From: DASTBU01 sp035711845
GTDB taxonomy: Bacteria; Acidobacteriota; Vicinamibacteria; Vicinamibacterales; 2-12-FULL-66-21
Reading direction: 5' to 3'
Length of the DNA stretch: 64,000 nucleotides
Assembly (NCBI GenBank): GCA_035711845.1
Contig: DASTBU010000075.1
Span: 27,850-91,849, forward strand
Shown here: piece by piece, positions 17,411 to 27,490 of the stretch
How positions within the stretch are numbered: the first letter of the stretch is position 1
How the letters are laid out: every line of letters starts with the position of its first letter
Position numbers and translations under genes: made by a program
Notes under the pieces: model-generated
What the model was told of the DNA's origin: nothing
What the model saw: the letters and a program-made list of their open reading frames with translations, nothing else
The model's database searches: none

Positions 17411-19093
17411 ATGTCTAATAGGATCATTGCGACCGCGATCGGCGCCCTTGTCGTCATCCTGAGCGCGTCACCGCTGCTCGCTCAGGCCAGCGCGCAGGCC
17501 GCGCAGACACCCACACCAACCGAAGAAACCCGCCCGGCGACGACCACCTTCCAGGGCGACACCGGTCTCTGGTTCGTGCCGACGGGCGAGATATTGCCCG
17601 CTCGCCGATGGTCGTTCAGCGTCTATCGCGTGAACTTCGATTACGAGCAGGGGTTCACCGACGTGTCGAGCTTCCCCGTGACGTTCGCCGTAGGCCTCGC
17701 CGATCGTGCGGAGATCTTCGGAAGCGTCACGGCCGTCAACCGGATCGATCGCGACGTCCGCCCGCTGTTCTTCCCGACCGTCACCGGATCGGCCCTCGAC
17801 AACGGCGGCGTCGTCAACGAGTACCCGTTCGTCACCGAGGGGTGGTCCGGCAATCAGTTCGGCGACATCTGGGTCGGAGCGAAGGTGAACATCACCACCG
17901 AATACCGCCAGGCGCCGGCCGCGTTCGCTGTTCGCGGCATGCTGAAGATCCCCACGGCCAGCGAAGACGAAGGATCCGGAACGGGAAAACCCGACTTTGC
18001 GTTCGACGGCATCGTGAGCAAGGAGCTCAATCAGCGAGTCGAACTGGCGGGATTCGGTGGCTTCATTTTTCGCGGCGACCCCGACGAGTTCGATCTGCTG
18101 AACGGTTTCCGCTGGGGCTTCGGCGCGGGCTTCCCCACACGCCGCAACCTGAAATTCACCGCCGAGCTCCACGGCGAAATCTATATGGACGACGCCGTCG
18201 AAACCAAGGGAGTCAGTTTCCTGCCGGTGGCCTCCAATCAGGACGGGCCCGTGAACGCATCGATCGGCCTGACATGGACCGGTCGCAACGGCTTCTTCGC
18301 CGGCGCCGGGCTCAACTGGAACATGGGGTTGAGCGGCCGCGACGACTTCGGCAGCTTCGAAAACGAAACAGGGGACTCGCTGGGCTTCCAGCTGCGCCTC
18401 GGCTACCACCCGGGCGTGCGGGTGTACGTGCCACCACCACCACCACCGCCGCCACCGCCGCCGCCCGCCGAGAACAGGCCCCCGACGGTCACCGCCCGCT
18501 GCGAGCCCTGCACGGTGGAAGTCGGACGAACCTCAACCGTCACGGCGGACGCCACCGATCCCGATGGCGACGCGCTCACCTATAAATGGAGCGCGCCGGC
18601 AGGCACGTTCGCCCGCGACACGGATCGCCAGACGCCCTGGACGGCCCCCAACCAGGAGGGTCCCGTGCAGGTAACCGTTCAGGTCAACGACGGCAAGGGC
18701 GGGACGGCCAGCGCCAACGTAACGATTCAAGTGATTCGACCGGCGGTCAAGGAGTTCATCTTCGAGGACGTGCACTTCGATTTCGACCGCTACTCGCTCC
18801 GGCCAGAAGCCGTCCGCGCGCTGGACGAGGCGATCAAAACGCTGCAGGACAATCCGGAGCTCCGGATTGAAATCGAAGGGCACACCTGCAACATCGGAAC
18901 GTCCGAGTACAATCTGGCGCTCGGCGAGCGCCGGGCCACCGCCGTGCGGGAGTATCTCGCGAGCCGCGGCATCGGCGCCAATCGGCTCAACGCCATCAGC
19001 TATGGTGAAGAGCGTCCGAAGCACGACAACGCGCGCGAGGAAACGCGTCGGCTGAACCGCCGCGCGGCGCTCGTCGTTCGCGTGCAGCGCTAG
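17411..19093 (+). CDS. OmpA-family outer membrane protein with PKD-like domain
   Basis: 560 aa. A signal peptide ends near AQASAQA. A region of about 300 residues with alternating hydrophobic residues (TGLWFVPTGEILPARRWSFS...) probably forms an outer membrane barrel. Then come a run of twelve prolines (about 342-353), a PKD/cadherin-like domain (DATDPDGDALTYKWSAP, about 360-440) and a C-terminal OmpA peptidoglycan-binding domain (VHFDFDRYSLRPEA, IEGHTCNIGTSEYNLALGER, NRRAALVV). The last part holds the Asp and Arg that bind diaminopimelate in Pal/OmpA proteins. It probably anchors the outer membrane to the wall. It is a single gene with its own promoter. Confidence 0.9.
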   Translation: MSNRIIATAIGALVVILSASPLLAQASAQAAQTPTPTEETRPATTTFQGDTGLWFVPTGEILPARRWSFSVYRVNFDYEQGFTDVSSFPVTFAVGLADRAEIFGSVTAVNRIDRDVRPLFFPTVTGSALDNGGVVNEYPFVTEGWSGNQFGDIWVGAKVNITTEYRQAPAAFAVRGMLKIPTASEDEGSGTGKPDFAFDGIVSKELNQRVELAGFGGFIFRGDPDEFDLLNGFRWGFGAGFPTRRNLKFTAELHGEIYMDDAVETKGVSFLPVASNQDGPVNASIGLTWTGRNGFFAGAGLNWNMGLSGRDDFGSFENETGDSLGFQLRLGYHPGVRVYVPPPPPPPPPPPPAENRPPTVTARCEPCTVEVGRTSTVTADATDPDGDALTYKWSAPAGTFARDTDRQTPWTAPNQEGPVQVTVQVNDGKGGTASANVTIQVIRPAVKEFIFEDVHFDFDRYSLRPEAVRALDEAIKTLQDNPELRIEIEGHTCNIGTSEYNLALGERRATAVREYLASRGIGANRLNAISYGEERPKHDNAREETRRLNRRAALVVRVQR

Positions 19094-19114
19094 GCAAACT
19101 CGGTTCGAGCAGGC

Positions 19115-19220
19115 GCGATCGGGCGATCGCGTTATCGAGCAATCGAGCGATGGCTCGGGTGATCGAGCGATCGACGCGATCGGGCGATCGATCGCGCGAT
19201 CACCCGATCACGCGATCGCC
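19115..19220. repeat. Octanucleotide array around GCGATCG
   Basis: About thirteen degenerate 8-nt units (GCGATCGG, GCGATCGC, GTTATCGA, GCAATCGA, ...) fill the spacer between the OmpA-type gene and the HEAT gene. GATC and the palindrome GCGATCGC recur. This is the only clear array whose period is 8 rather than 7. Confidence 0.7.
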
Positions 19221-19229
19221 GATGAACTG

Positions 19230-20255
19230 ATGGTCATCAAAGCGTCCGCCGCCTCCGAAATCCGCTCGCTCGTCCAGGCGCTCTCCGGCGACGACGACGT
19301 GCGGCGCGAGTCGGCTGCCGCGCGGCTGGCCGTCATCGGGTCGCGGGCGGTCCCTCACATCATTGCCGCGTACCGAGCGGAAACGAACCGTGCCACGCGC
19401 GTTCCCCTGATGCGGGCGCTCGAGCGAACCGCCGATCCTCGCGCGACAGCTGTTGCGTGTGCGGCGCTCGAGGAGGGAGGCGATCTGGCTGTGGCGGCGA
19501 TCGGGGTCCTGCGCGTCTTGCTCGAGTCGCGCGAGGGTCAAACCGGGCCGCGGGCGCTGGATGCGTTGATGGCGGTTGCGCTCGATGCCGGCGTCGAGCA
19601 CCGGGCCCGACGAGCCGCGATCGATGCGGTCAAGACCATCCCCGCCGTGCGTGAGAAATTGGCCGGTGCAATCGGAGCGGCAACGGAGGGACCGCCCGAG
19701 CGGGACAGTCTGTGGAAGGATGCGCTCGAGGGGCGTCTTCCAGACGATCCGCGGCTGCTTCGCGACGCGCTCGATGCGCACGGGCGCTCGGAAGCGCTGA
19801 GCGCACTCCAGAAGCTCGTCGACGCCGTGCGCGCGCGCGAGTCGCAGCCGGGACCGCAGCGCGCGGGCTGGCTGTCCCTGCGGGGCGCCATCCACCAGGC
19901 GCTGGCGCTGCGCGGCAGCCGCGTCGCGCTCTACGACCTGCGGGAAACCCTCGAAGCAGCCGGGGCCGGGTTACCCTCGTCGTTCATCGGCGCCGTCCAG
20001 CTGGTCGGCAATGCCGCCTGCCTCGAAGCCCTGGCGACCGCTCATGCGAGAGCCCCGGAAGCCGACGAGCGTTGGCGCGCGCAGCTCGCAACGGCGTTCC
20101 GCGCCGTCGCCGCCCGAGAACACGCGACCCGCCGCCACGCCGTGATCAAACGCATCCTGCAGCGCTGGCCGGAAGCCGCCCCGCAGTTGTTAGCGCGGCC
20201 CCTCAATACGCCTTCGCGAACCAGGCCTCGCCCGTCGAAGGCCGTCCGCACCTGA
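19230..20255 (+). CDS. HEAT-repeat protein of unknown function
   Basis: 341 aa, soluble, almost entirely alpha-helical, with repeated helix pairs in the N-terminal half (AAARLAVIGSRAVPHIIAAY; ATAVACAALEEGGDLAVAAIGVL; RRAAIDAVKTIPAVREKL). These are HEAT/PBS-lyase-type scaffold repeats, which usually bind proteins. No catalytic motif is seen. The last 53 nt overlap the 3' end of proS on the other strand, and the basic C-terminal tail (RTRPRPSKAVRT) is encoded there, so the stop may differ from related genes. The real start could be slightly downstream. Function unknown. Confidence 0.75.
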   Translation: MVIKASAASEIRSLVQALSGDDDVRRESAAARLAVIGSRAVPHIIAAYRAETNRATRVPLMRALERTADPRATAVACAALEEGGDLAVAAIGVLRVLLESREGQTGPRALDALMAVALDAGVEHRARRAAIDAVKTIPAVREKLAGAIGAATEGPPERDSLWKDALEGRLPDDPRLLRDALDAHGRSEALSALQKLVDAVRARESQPGPQRAGWLSLRGAIHQALALRGSRVALYDLRETLEAAGAGLPSSFIGAVQLVGNAACLEALATAHARAPEADERWRAQLATAFRAVAAREHATRRHAVIKRILQRWPEAAPQLLARPLNTPSRTRPRPSKAVRT

Positions 20256-21690
20256 TGCACGTGCCGGACACCTGCTCCGAGCCGAACGGGATGTTGCGAA
20301 GCGTAGCCTGCGTGTCGGCCTTGATCTGCGCTTCGCAGTCAGCGTCCCCGCACCAGCCCGCCACGACGAATCCAGGCCGGCCCTTCATGGCCGCCTTGAA
20401 CTCGTCGTAGGTCGCGGCGCGGATGGTGTGATCCTCCCGGAACGCCAGGGCGCGCTGGTAGAGCGCGGCCTGGATCTCGTCGAGCAGGCTCACCACACGG
20501 TCGGCCAGCCCGTTGAACGCGATCGCCTGCTTTTCGCGCGTGTCGCGCCGCGCGACAATCACCTGCGACTTCTCCAGATCCTTCGGTCCGATTTCGAGTC
20601 GCAGCGGCACGCCGCGAAGCTCCCACTCGGCGAACTTCCATCCGGGCGTGTACGCTTCGCGGTCGTCGAGCATGACCCGGACGCCCCGTCGCACGAGATC
20701 GTCGCGAATCTCCCGGGCGCGCGGAAGCACGGTCTCCTGCCAGTTACCCCGCGGAATGGGAATCATGACGACCTGGTAGGGTGCGACCCGGGGCGGCAGG
20801 ATCAGACCGCTGTCGTCGCCGTGCGTCATGATCAGGGCGCCGACGAGCCGTGTGGTGACCCCCCACGACGTGGTCCAGACGTGCTGCAGGGTCTTGTCGC
20901 GTCCCTGGAACTGGATCTCGAAGGCCCTGGCGAAGTTCTGCCCGAGGTTGTGCGACGTACCCGCCTGCAGCGCGCGGCCGTCTCCCATCAGGGCTTCGAT
21001 CGAGTAGGTCCGCGACGCGCCGGCGAACTTCTCGCTCTCGCTCTTCTGGCCATCCACGACGGGCATGGCGAGCTCCGTTTCGGCGAACTCCTTGTAAATC
21101 GCCAGCATCCTCAACGTTTCTTCCTGGGCTTCGGCCTCTGTTTCGTGCGCGGTGTGGCCCTCCTGCCAGAGGAACTCGGTCGTCCGCAGGAAAGGCCGCG
21201 TCACCTTCTCCCAGCGGACGACGTTGGCCCACTGGTTGATGAGAACGGGAAGATCGCGCCACGACTGTATCCATTTCGCGTAGAGCGTGCCGATGATGGC
21301 TTCCGACGTGGGACGGACGACGAGCGGCTCCGCCAGCTCTTCGTCGCCGCCGCGGGTCACCCAGGCGACCTGCGGCGCGAACCCCTCGACGTGCTCTTTT
21401 TCTTTCATGAGCAGGCTTGCAGGGATGAACAGCGGGAAGTACGCGTTCACATGACCGGTCGCCTTGAACCGGCGGTCGAGCCCCTGCTGGATCAGCTCCC
21501 AGATCGCATATCCGTACGGACGGATCGCCATGCAGCCCTTGACCTCGGTGTAGTCGGCGAGCTCGGCGCGCCGCACCACGTCGAGATACCACCGTGAGAA
21601 GTCCTCGGACTGCGGGGTGATCTCGGTCACCATCCCCTGCTTCTTGTCGGTTCCCGCTTTCACAATCTCAGTTTTCGATTCGGGGCTCAT
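20203..21690 (-). CDS. proS: Prolyl-tRNA synthetase (archaeal/eukaryotic-type, ProS type 3)
   Basis: 495 aa class II synthetase that charges tRNA-Pro. Visible motifs: DFSRWYLDVVRRAELADYTEVKGCMAIRP split around the N-terminal region, motif 2 (RPFLRTTEFLWQEGHTAH), the anticodon-binding domain (QVVMIPIPRG...) and a C-terminal zinc-binding-like part with two Cys (CIRCG). It lacks the editing insertion of the E. coli-type enzyme. The chosen ATG (21690) gives MSPESK; an ATG at 21633 (MVTEITPQ) is an alternative. Farther upstream the frame is open only because it reads through a 7-nt repeat array. Confidence 0.96.
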   Translation of the reverse strand: MSPESKTEIVKAGTDKKQGMVTEITPQSEDFSRWYLDVVRRAELADYTEVKGCMAIRPYGYAIWELIQQGLDRRFKATGHVNAYFPLFIPASLLMKEKEHVEGFAPQVAWVTRGGDEELAEPLVVRPTSEAIIGTLYAKWIQSWRDLPVLINQWANVVRWEKVTRPFLRTTEFLWQEGHTAHETEAEAQEETLRMLAIYKEFAETELAMPVVDGQKSESEKFAGASRTYSIEALMGDGRALQAGTSHNLGQNFARAFEIQFQGRDKTLQHVWTTSWGVTTRLVGALIMTHGDDSGLILPPRVAPYQVVMIPIPRGNWQETVLPRAREIRDDLVRRGVRVMLDDREAYTPGWKFAEWELRGVPLRLEIGPKDLEKSQVIVARRDTREKQAIAFNGLADRVVSLLDEIQAALYQRALAFREDHTIRAATYDEFKAAMKGRPGFVVAGWCGDADCEAQIKADTQATLRNIPFGSEQVSGTCIRCGRPSTGEAWFAKAY

Positions 21691-21701
21691 AAATGTCAGT
21701 A

Positions 21702-21755
21702 TCCAGCTTCCAGCTTCCAGCTTCCAACCTCCAACTTCCAACTTCCAACTTCCAG
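21702..21755. repeat. Heptanucleotide array (TCCAGCT / TCCAACT)
   Basis: Seven to eight 7-nt units directly upstream of proS (- strand). The first units are TCCAGCT and later ones drift to TCCAACT. Any proS promoter must lie within or beyond it. Confidence 0.8.
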
Positions 21756-21794
21756 GGAGTTCCACTCTCAAGCTTCCCGTCCCAGACGTCGAGA

Positions 21795-21843
21795 CTCTGA
21801 ACTCTAAACTCTAAACTCAGCATTCAGAATTCAGAATTCAGCA
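21795..21843. repeat. Heptanucleotide array (ACTCTAA / ATTCAGA)
   Basis: Seven units: ACTCTGA, ACTCTAA, ACTCTAA, ACTCAGC, ATTCAGA, ATTCAGA, ATTCAGC. The array overlaps the last codons and the stop codon (21831-21833) of nadB on the - strand, so the end of NadB is encoded by repeat units. Confidence 0.8.
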
Positions 21844-23396
21844 CTGCTTCGTCTCCTCTCCCCCACCCGCCGTTTCCAGTGTATATCGTCGCGCTCGGGG
21901 TAGTCGGTGCGGTAGTGCCCGCCGCGGCTCTCGGTGCGGCGCAGCGCTGCGCGCACGATGAGGCGGCCGAGCGTCACGAGGCTGACGAGCCGCCACGTCC
22001 CCAGATCGAGGGCTCCGGCCGGACCGTTCCGGCCCTGGAGATCCCGCCACAGCTCCTCGAGCGTGCTCAGCGCCCTGTGGAGCCCCTGTTCATCCCTGAA
22101 GAGTCCTGCGTGGCGCCACATGAGCGCCTGCACCTCGTGCTCGGCGATACCAAACGCTGCCGCCGCGCGTTCCGGCCTGGGAGCCGCGGTCGAGCCGGTC
22201 TCGTGGCTCGGGCGCTCGCCGAGGGTCATCGCACGGCCCGCACGCGCACCGAACACGAGCCCCTCGAGCAGAGAGTTGCTCGCGAGACGGTTCGCCCCGT
22301 GCACTCCCGTGCACGCCACTTCGCCCGCCGCGAACAGACCGGGAATGCTCGTCCGCCCGTCGAGATCCGTTTCGACCCCGCCCATCAGGTAGTGCGCGGC
22401 AGGGCCGACGGGGATCCTCTCCCGCGCCAGATCCAGCCCGGCCGCACGGCAGGTGTCGGTGACGAGCGGAAACCTCGTGTGCACGAAATCCGGGTCCAGA
22501 TGCTGCAGCGACAGGTACACTGGATGCCCCGTGCGCTGTGTCTCGCGTTCGATCGCCCGCGAGACGCGATCCCGCGGCGCGAGATCGCCTCCCGGATCGT
22601 ACTGGCGCATGAAGGGCTCCCCATCCTCGTTCAGGAGCCTGGCGCCCTCTCCACGAAGCGCTTCCGACAGCAGGAACCGGGGATGCCCCGGAACACGAAG
22701 CGCCGTCGGATGGAATTGCACGAACTCCAGGTCGATGACGCGGGCGCCCGCGCGATACGCCATCACGAGACCGTCACCTGTTGCCACGGGCGGGTTCGTG
22801 GTGTCGCTGTACACCTGTCCCGCTCCGCCGGTCGCCAGCAGGACGGCGCCCGCCCACGCGCTCCCCACCGTCCCGTCGTCGAGCAGGAACCGCGCGCCGA
22901 GACATCGGCCATCGTCGCGCAGGACCAGATCCACGGCTCGGGCGTGCGTGAGTGTCTGGACGCCTGGCAGACCAGCGACCTTGCTCCAGAGCACGCGGGA
23001 GATCTCGCGGCCGGTCGAATCGTGCGCGTGCAGCACCCGGCGAGCGCTGTGCGCGCCTTCGATTGCAAGCGCCGGAAAACCGTTCGAGTCTCGATCGAAC
23101 GCGGCGCCCCACGCCATCAGCTCGCGAACGTAGCGAGGTCCCTCCCCGACGAGGACCGCCACGGCCTGCTCATCGCACAACCCGTCGCCCGCCGCGATGG
23201 TATCTGCCGCATGCAGCTCGGGTGAATCGTCTGGCCCCACGGCCGCGGCAATGCCGCCCTGGGCGTAGCCGGTATTGCCTTCGCGCGGCTCGGCCTTGGT
23301 CAGGAGCACAACGCTGCCGGCACCTGCCAGCTCCACGGCCGCCCGGAGGCCGGCGATGCCGCTGCCGATGATGAGGAAGTCTGCGCGAGGCTCCAA
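21831..23396 (-). CDS. nadB: L-aspartate oxidase
   Basis: 521 aa flavoenzyme that oxidises L-aspartate to iminoaspartate, the first step of NAD synthesis. The FAD-binding motif IIGSGIAGLRAAVELA is at about 9-24. Other family motifs: NTGYAQGGIAAAVGPDDSP, HSARRVLHAHDSTGREI, EFVQFHPTAL, HYLMGGVETDLDGRTSIPGL, CTGVHGANRLASNSLLEGLVFG split across about 180-400. The start appears to be TTG at 23396 (TTGGAGCCTCGC). nadA and nadC are not nearby. The last four codons and the stop lie in a 7-nt repeat array. Confidence 0.95.
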   Translation of the reverse strand: MEPRADFLIIGSGIAGLRAAVELAGAGSVVLLTKAEPREGNTGYAQGGIAAAVGPDDSPELHAADTIAAGDGLCDEQAVAVLVGEGPRYVRELMAWGAAFDRDSNGFPALAIEGAHSARRVLHAHDSTGREISRVLWSKVAGLPGVQTLTHARAVDLVLRDDGRCLGARFLLDDGTVGSAWAGAVLLATGGAGQVYSDTTNPPVATGDGLVMAYRAGARVIDLEFVQFHPTALRVPGHPRFLLSEALRGEGARLLNEDGEPFMRQYDPGGDLAPRDRVSRAIERETQRTGHPVYLSLQHLDPDFVHTRFPLVTDTCRAAGLDLARERIPVGPAAHYLMGGVETDLDGRTSIPGLFAAGEVACTGVHGANRLASNSLLEGLVFGARAGRAMTLGERPSHETGSTAAPRPERAAAAFGIAEHEVQALMWRHAGLFRDEQGLHRALSTLEELWRDLQGRNGPAGALDLGTWRLVSLVTLGRLIVRAALRRTESRGGHYRTDYPERDDIHWKRRVGERRRSSAEF

Positions 23397-23429
23397 GCTG
23401 GTCCCGATCCAGATATCGTATCATTCAGC

Positions 23430-23489
23430 TATCAGCCACCAGCTACCAGCTACCAGCTTCCAGCTTCCAGCTACCAGCTTCCAGCTGTC
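23430..23489. repeat. Heptanucleotide array (AGCTACC / AGCTTCC)
   Basis: About eight units between the divergent nadB and aroB. A 31-nt segment (23456-23486) is identical to 59222-59252, 36 kb away. Confidence 0.85.
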
Positions 23490-23540
23490 GGCGACCGGCT
23501 TGCGGCGTTCCGCCTCCCGCTGGTAACGTCCCGTCCAGAG

Positions 23541-24641
23541 ATGATCACACCCCCCAGCTCGACACAGGATGCCGAGCGCCTGGCGGTCTCGAGCGGCGGC
23601 TCGACCTACGGCGTGACGATCGCCCCAGGGGTGGCCCGGCGGCTGGGCCGGATCCTCGACGAGGCGTCGCTGCCGGACCGGCGGTTCATCGTGTCGAACC
23701 CCACGGTCTGGCGACTTCACTCCGCGGTGTTCGAGGGAATCACGAGCAACGAGCCCATCCTGATTCCCGACGGCGAGCGGTTCAAGAACCTCACAACGCT
23801 CGGGCGCATCTACGATGCGTTGATCAGGGCAGCGGCCGACCGCGCAACCACGATCATCGCGATCGGCGGCGGCGTGGTCGGGGATGTCGCCGGATTGGCC
23901 GCCGCGACCTACCTTCGCGGTGTTCCCGTTGTACAGGTGCCGACAACGCTGCTCGGGCAGGTCGACAGCGCGATCGGGAGCAAGGTCGGCGTGAATCATC
24001 CGATGGGCAAGAACCTCATCGGCGCCTTCCACGCGCCTGCAGCGGTTGTGATCGACGTCGATCTGCTGGGCACGCTTCCGCGGCGCGAATTCCGGGCCGG
24101 GCTGTACGAGGTCGTGAAGTACGGCGTGATCGCCAGCCGCGACCTGTTCGAGCGCGTGAGCCAGACGCTCCCGGCGTTGTTCGCGCGCGACACGAGCGCG
24201 CTGCTGCCGGTCATCGCCAACTGCTGCAGGATCAAGGCGGCGATCGTCGAAGAGGACGAGCGCGAGTCGGGAGCACGACGCACGCTGAACTTCGGACACA
24301 CGGTGGGCCATGCCCTCGAGGCCGTCACGAAGTACCGCCGCTTCAGGCACGGCGAGGCGGTGGCCTATGGGATGCTGGTGGCTGCGGAAATTGCCGTGGC
24401 GCGGGGGGCAATGGCCAGCGAGGATCGAATCAGGCTCGCCGACATCATCACCAAGATGGGTCCGCTTCCGGCTGTATCGGACCTGCCGGCAGCCGAGATC
24501 CTCGAGGCGATCGGCCGCGACAAGAAGGTGATCGCGGGCCGGCTCCACTTCGTGTTGCCCACCGCGCTCGGATCGACCACACTCGTGACCGACGTCACGG
24601 CGGAGGAGCTGAGACGAGCGATTCCACGTGCGACGAGCTAG
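23541..24641 (+). CDS. aroB: 3-dehydroquinate synthase
   Basis: 366 aa NAD-dependent enzyme converting DAHP to 3-dehydroquinate in the shikimate pathway. Motifs: ILIPDGERFKNLTTL, the nucleotide-binding IIAIGGGVVGDVAGLAAATYLRG (about 110-130), VPTTLLGQVDSAIGSKVGVNH, and the zinc ligands Glu/His in GLYEVVKYGVI, RRTLNFGHTVGHALE and RHGEAVAYGM. It stands alone, divergent from nadB and convergent with the NtrC-type regulator. The last codons (CCACGTGCGACGAGC) resemble the ACGTGCG repeat that follows. Confidence 0.97.
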   Translation: MITPPSSTQDAERLAVSSGGSTYGVTIAPGVARRLGRILDEASLPDRRFIVSNPTVWRLHSAVFEGITSNEPILIPDGERFKNLTTLGRIYDALIRAAADRATTIIAIGGGVVGDVAGLAAATYLRGVPVVQVPTTLLGQVDSAIGSKVGVNHPMGKNLIGAFHAPAAVVIDVDLLGTLPRREFRAGLYEVVKYGVIASRDLFERVSQTLPALFARDTSALLPVIANCCRIKAAIVEEDERESGARRTLNFGHTVGHALEAVTKYRRFRHGEAVAYGMLVAAEIAVARGAMASEDRIRLADIITKMGPLPAVSDLPAAEILEAIGRDKKVIAGRLHFVLPTALGSTTLVTDVTAEELRRAIPRATS

Positions 24642-24650
24642 CTTTTCTTG

Positions 24651-24685
24651 ACGTGCGACGTGTGACGGGCGACGTGCCACACGGG
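24651..24685. repeat. Heptanucleotide array (ACGTGCG)
   Basis: Five units (ACGTGCG, ACGTGTG, ACGGGCG, ACGTGCC, ACACGGG) between the convergent aroB and the response-regulator gene. Confidence 0.7.
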
Positions 24686-24690
24686 CGCAT

Positions 24691-26085
<1,395 letters not shown>

Positions 26086-26095
26086 GACAGGACGA

Positions 26096-26680
26096 TCAAC
26101 GGAGCCACCCCGGTGGGATTCCAGCTTTACGGGCCTCTTCTTCGATATCTGCGATCTGCTTCCTGTATTGGACGATTTCCGCCTGGACGCGCTCCATCTC
26201 GGCAATCGCCTTCTGGCGATCTTCGCCAATCCGGGCCCGCTGAACCGGATCGTCGCGGTTCACGAAATCGGTGGAGAGCACGTTGACACGGGTCTGCAGC
26301 GCCTCGAGAAAGACCTCGCTTCGCCTGAGACCGTCACGCGCCTGGGTTATCCGCTGCCGCCACCAGGCTTCTTCCTTCTCCTCGTCCTTCTTCTGCTCCG
26401 CCGGGTCGGCTGCAGCAGCCTCTTTCTGTTCCGTGACCGCCGCCCCGGCGGCTCCTTCGGGGGCCGGACCAGGGCTCGGCGCGGGCCGCGCGGACGAGGG
26501 CGGCAGGTCCTTGTTCGTGAGAACCCTCTCGCTGCTCTTCGCGGCCTTCCGGCGCGCCTGTTCTTTCCGCGCCACGTCTCCTAGAGGCGGATTCTGCGCG
26601 CTCGAAACCGCCGGCAGGATCAGAGCCAGCGCGGCGGCCATCCTCAGCGTTCCCAGCAGGCGGTTGTTCGAGTTGATCAT
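26096..26680 (-). CDS. Secreted coiled-coil protein of unknown function
   Basis: 194 aa. A signal peptide (MINSNNRLLGTLRMAAALALILPAVSSAQ split at the Met pair) is followed by a Pro/Ala/Lys-rich region with many Glu-Lys runs (AEQKKDEEKEEAWW), then a predicted coiled coil (ITQARDGLRRSEVFLEALQ; ARIGEDRQKAIAEMERVQAE). Small periplasmic proteins of this kind with the pattern WWRQRITQARDGL are common in Acidobacteria by my recollection. It ends 10 nt before the TTG of the NtrC-type regulator, so the two may be co-transcribed. No function can be assigned. Confidence 0.75.
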   Translation of the reverse strand: MINSNNRLLGTLRMAAALALILPAVSSAQNPPLGDVARKEQARRKAAKSSERVLTNKDLPPSSARPAPSPGPAPEGAAGAAVTEQKEAAAADPAEQKKDEEKEEAWWRQRITQARDGLRRSEVFLEALQTRVNVLSTDFVNRDDPVQRARIGEDRQKAIAEMERVQAEIVQYRKQIADIEEEARKAGIPPGWLR

Positions 26681-26847
26681 GCGACCGACAAACCCTTGAA
26701 ATCGTATCAGATACTGCCGTTCTCCAAGAACTGGCGACGAATGTAGGCGTCGCCCTCCGCCCTTCGCTCCGGAGCCATTAGCTGCCTCAGACAATCTATC
26801 GGCACGAATGGGCCCGCGGCGCAGCCTCGCTCGGGCCGCCTTGGGGC

Positions 26848-27489
26848 TCAGGGCACGCCGCGACGGCTCAGAACCCGCACGATTCCGTCCGCCGGACGGA
26901 AAATCGCTGCTTCTACCCTCCGCCGGGTGCCACCCGCGCCGTAAGCGTCGGCCGTCAGCAGCAGCCTGCCGTTACTGTCCCTTGTTGGATCCCCGTCCCC
27001 ATCCCACCCGTCATCAGACACCCAGACGATGAGGTACGCGGGACGAGCCGGTACGCCCGCTGGAAGAACGGCCTCCAGCGAGGCATGGCCGAACAGGCGC
27101 CACCGGGGACTGTCGGCGCCGAACGCTCCTGGTCCGCTCGTCAGATCGCTCTCTGCCTGACGCCGAGCCGTCAGCGCGCCCAGATCCAGCGCCTGCGCAT
27201 CAGGAGCGATCGGGTGAGTTTTCCCGTCGACGAACGTGCCCTGCGTGTTGGCAGGAGGTGGGAGAAGCACCGCGCTCCAGTCCGGCAGCGCGTCGAGATC
27301 GAGCAGCGCGCGTTCGAATGCCGCGTCGGCGGCAGACACCGCCTCCTGAACGTGCCGGTGCGCCCCGGTGATGAGTGTTTCCGTTCTCGTCAACGTAATC
27401 ACCGCGGCGCCGGCGCCTGCGAGCAGCACGGAGATGAGCAGCACGACGAGAAGCGCCGACCCTGCCTCGCTGTTGATGCCGGTGCGCAT
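26848..27489 (-). CDS. PilX-like pilus assembly protein, second set
   Basis: 213 aa. An N-terminal membrane helix (EAGSALLVVLLISVLLAGAGAAVITLTRTE) is followed by the PilX_N pattern AVSAADAAFERALLDL and a soluble domain. It resembles the product of 33480-34256 (TRTETLI.../TRTETMI; WVSDDGWDGDGDPTRDSNGRLLLTADAYG vs WVADDPAETDNDPTADTNGTLTLHAEAYG, abbreviated). PilX helps prime type IV pili as part of the minor-pilin complex. It is the last gene of a three-gene set, 1 nt after the pilW-like gene. Confidence 0.82.
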   Translation of the reverse strand: MRTGINSEAGSALLVVLLISVLLAGAGAAVITLTRTETLITGAHRHVQEAVSAADAAFERALLDLDALPDWSAVLLPPPANTQGTFVDGKTHPIAPDAQALDLGALTARRQAESDLTSGPGAFGADSPRWRLFGHASLEAVLPAGVPARPAYLIVWVSDDGWDGDGDPTRDSNGRLLLTADAYGAGGTRRRVEAAIFRPADGIVRVLSRRGVP

Positions 27490-27490
27490 T

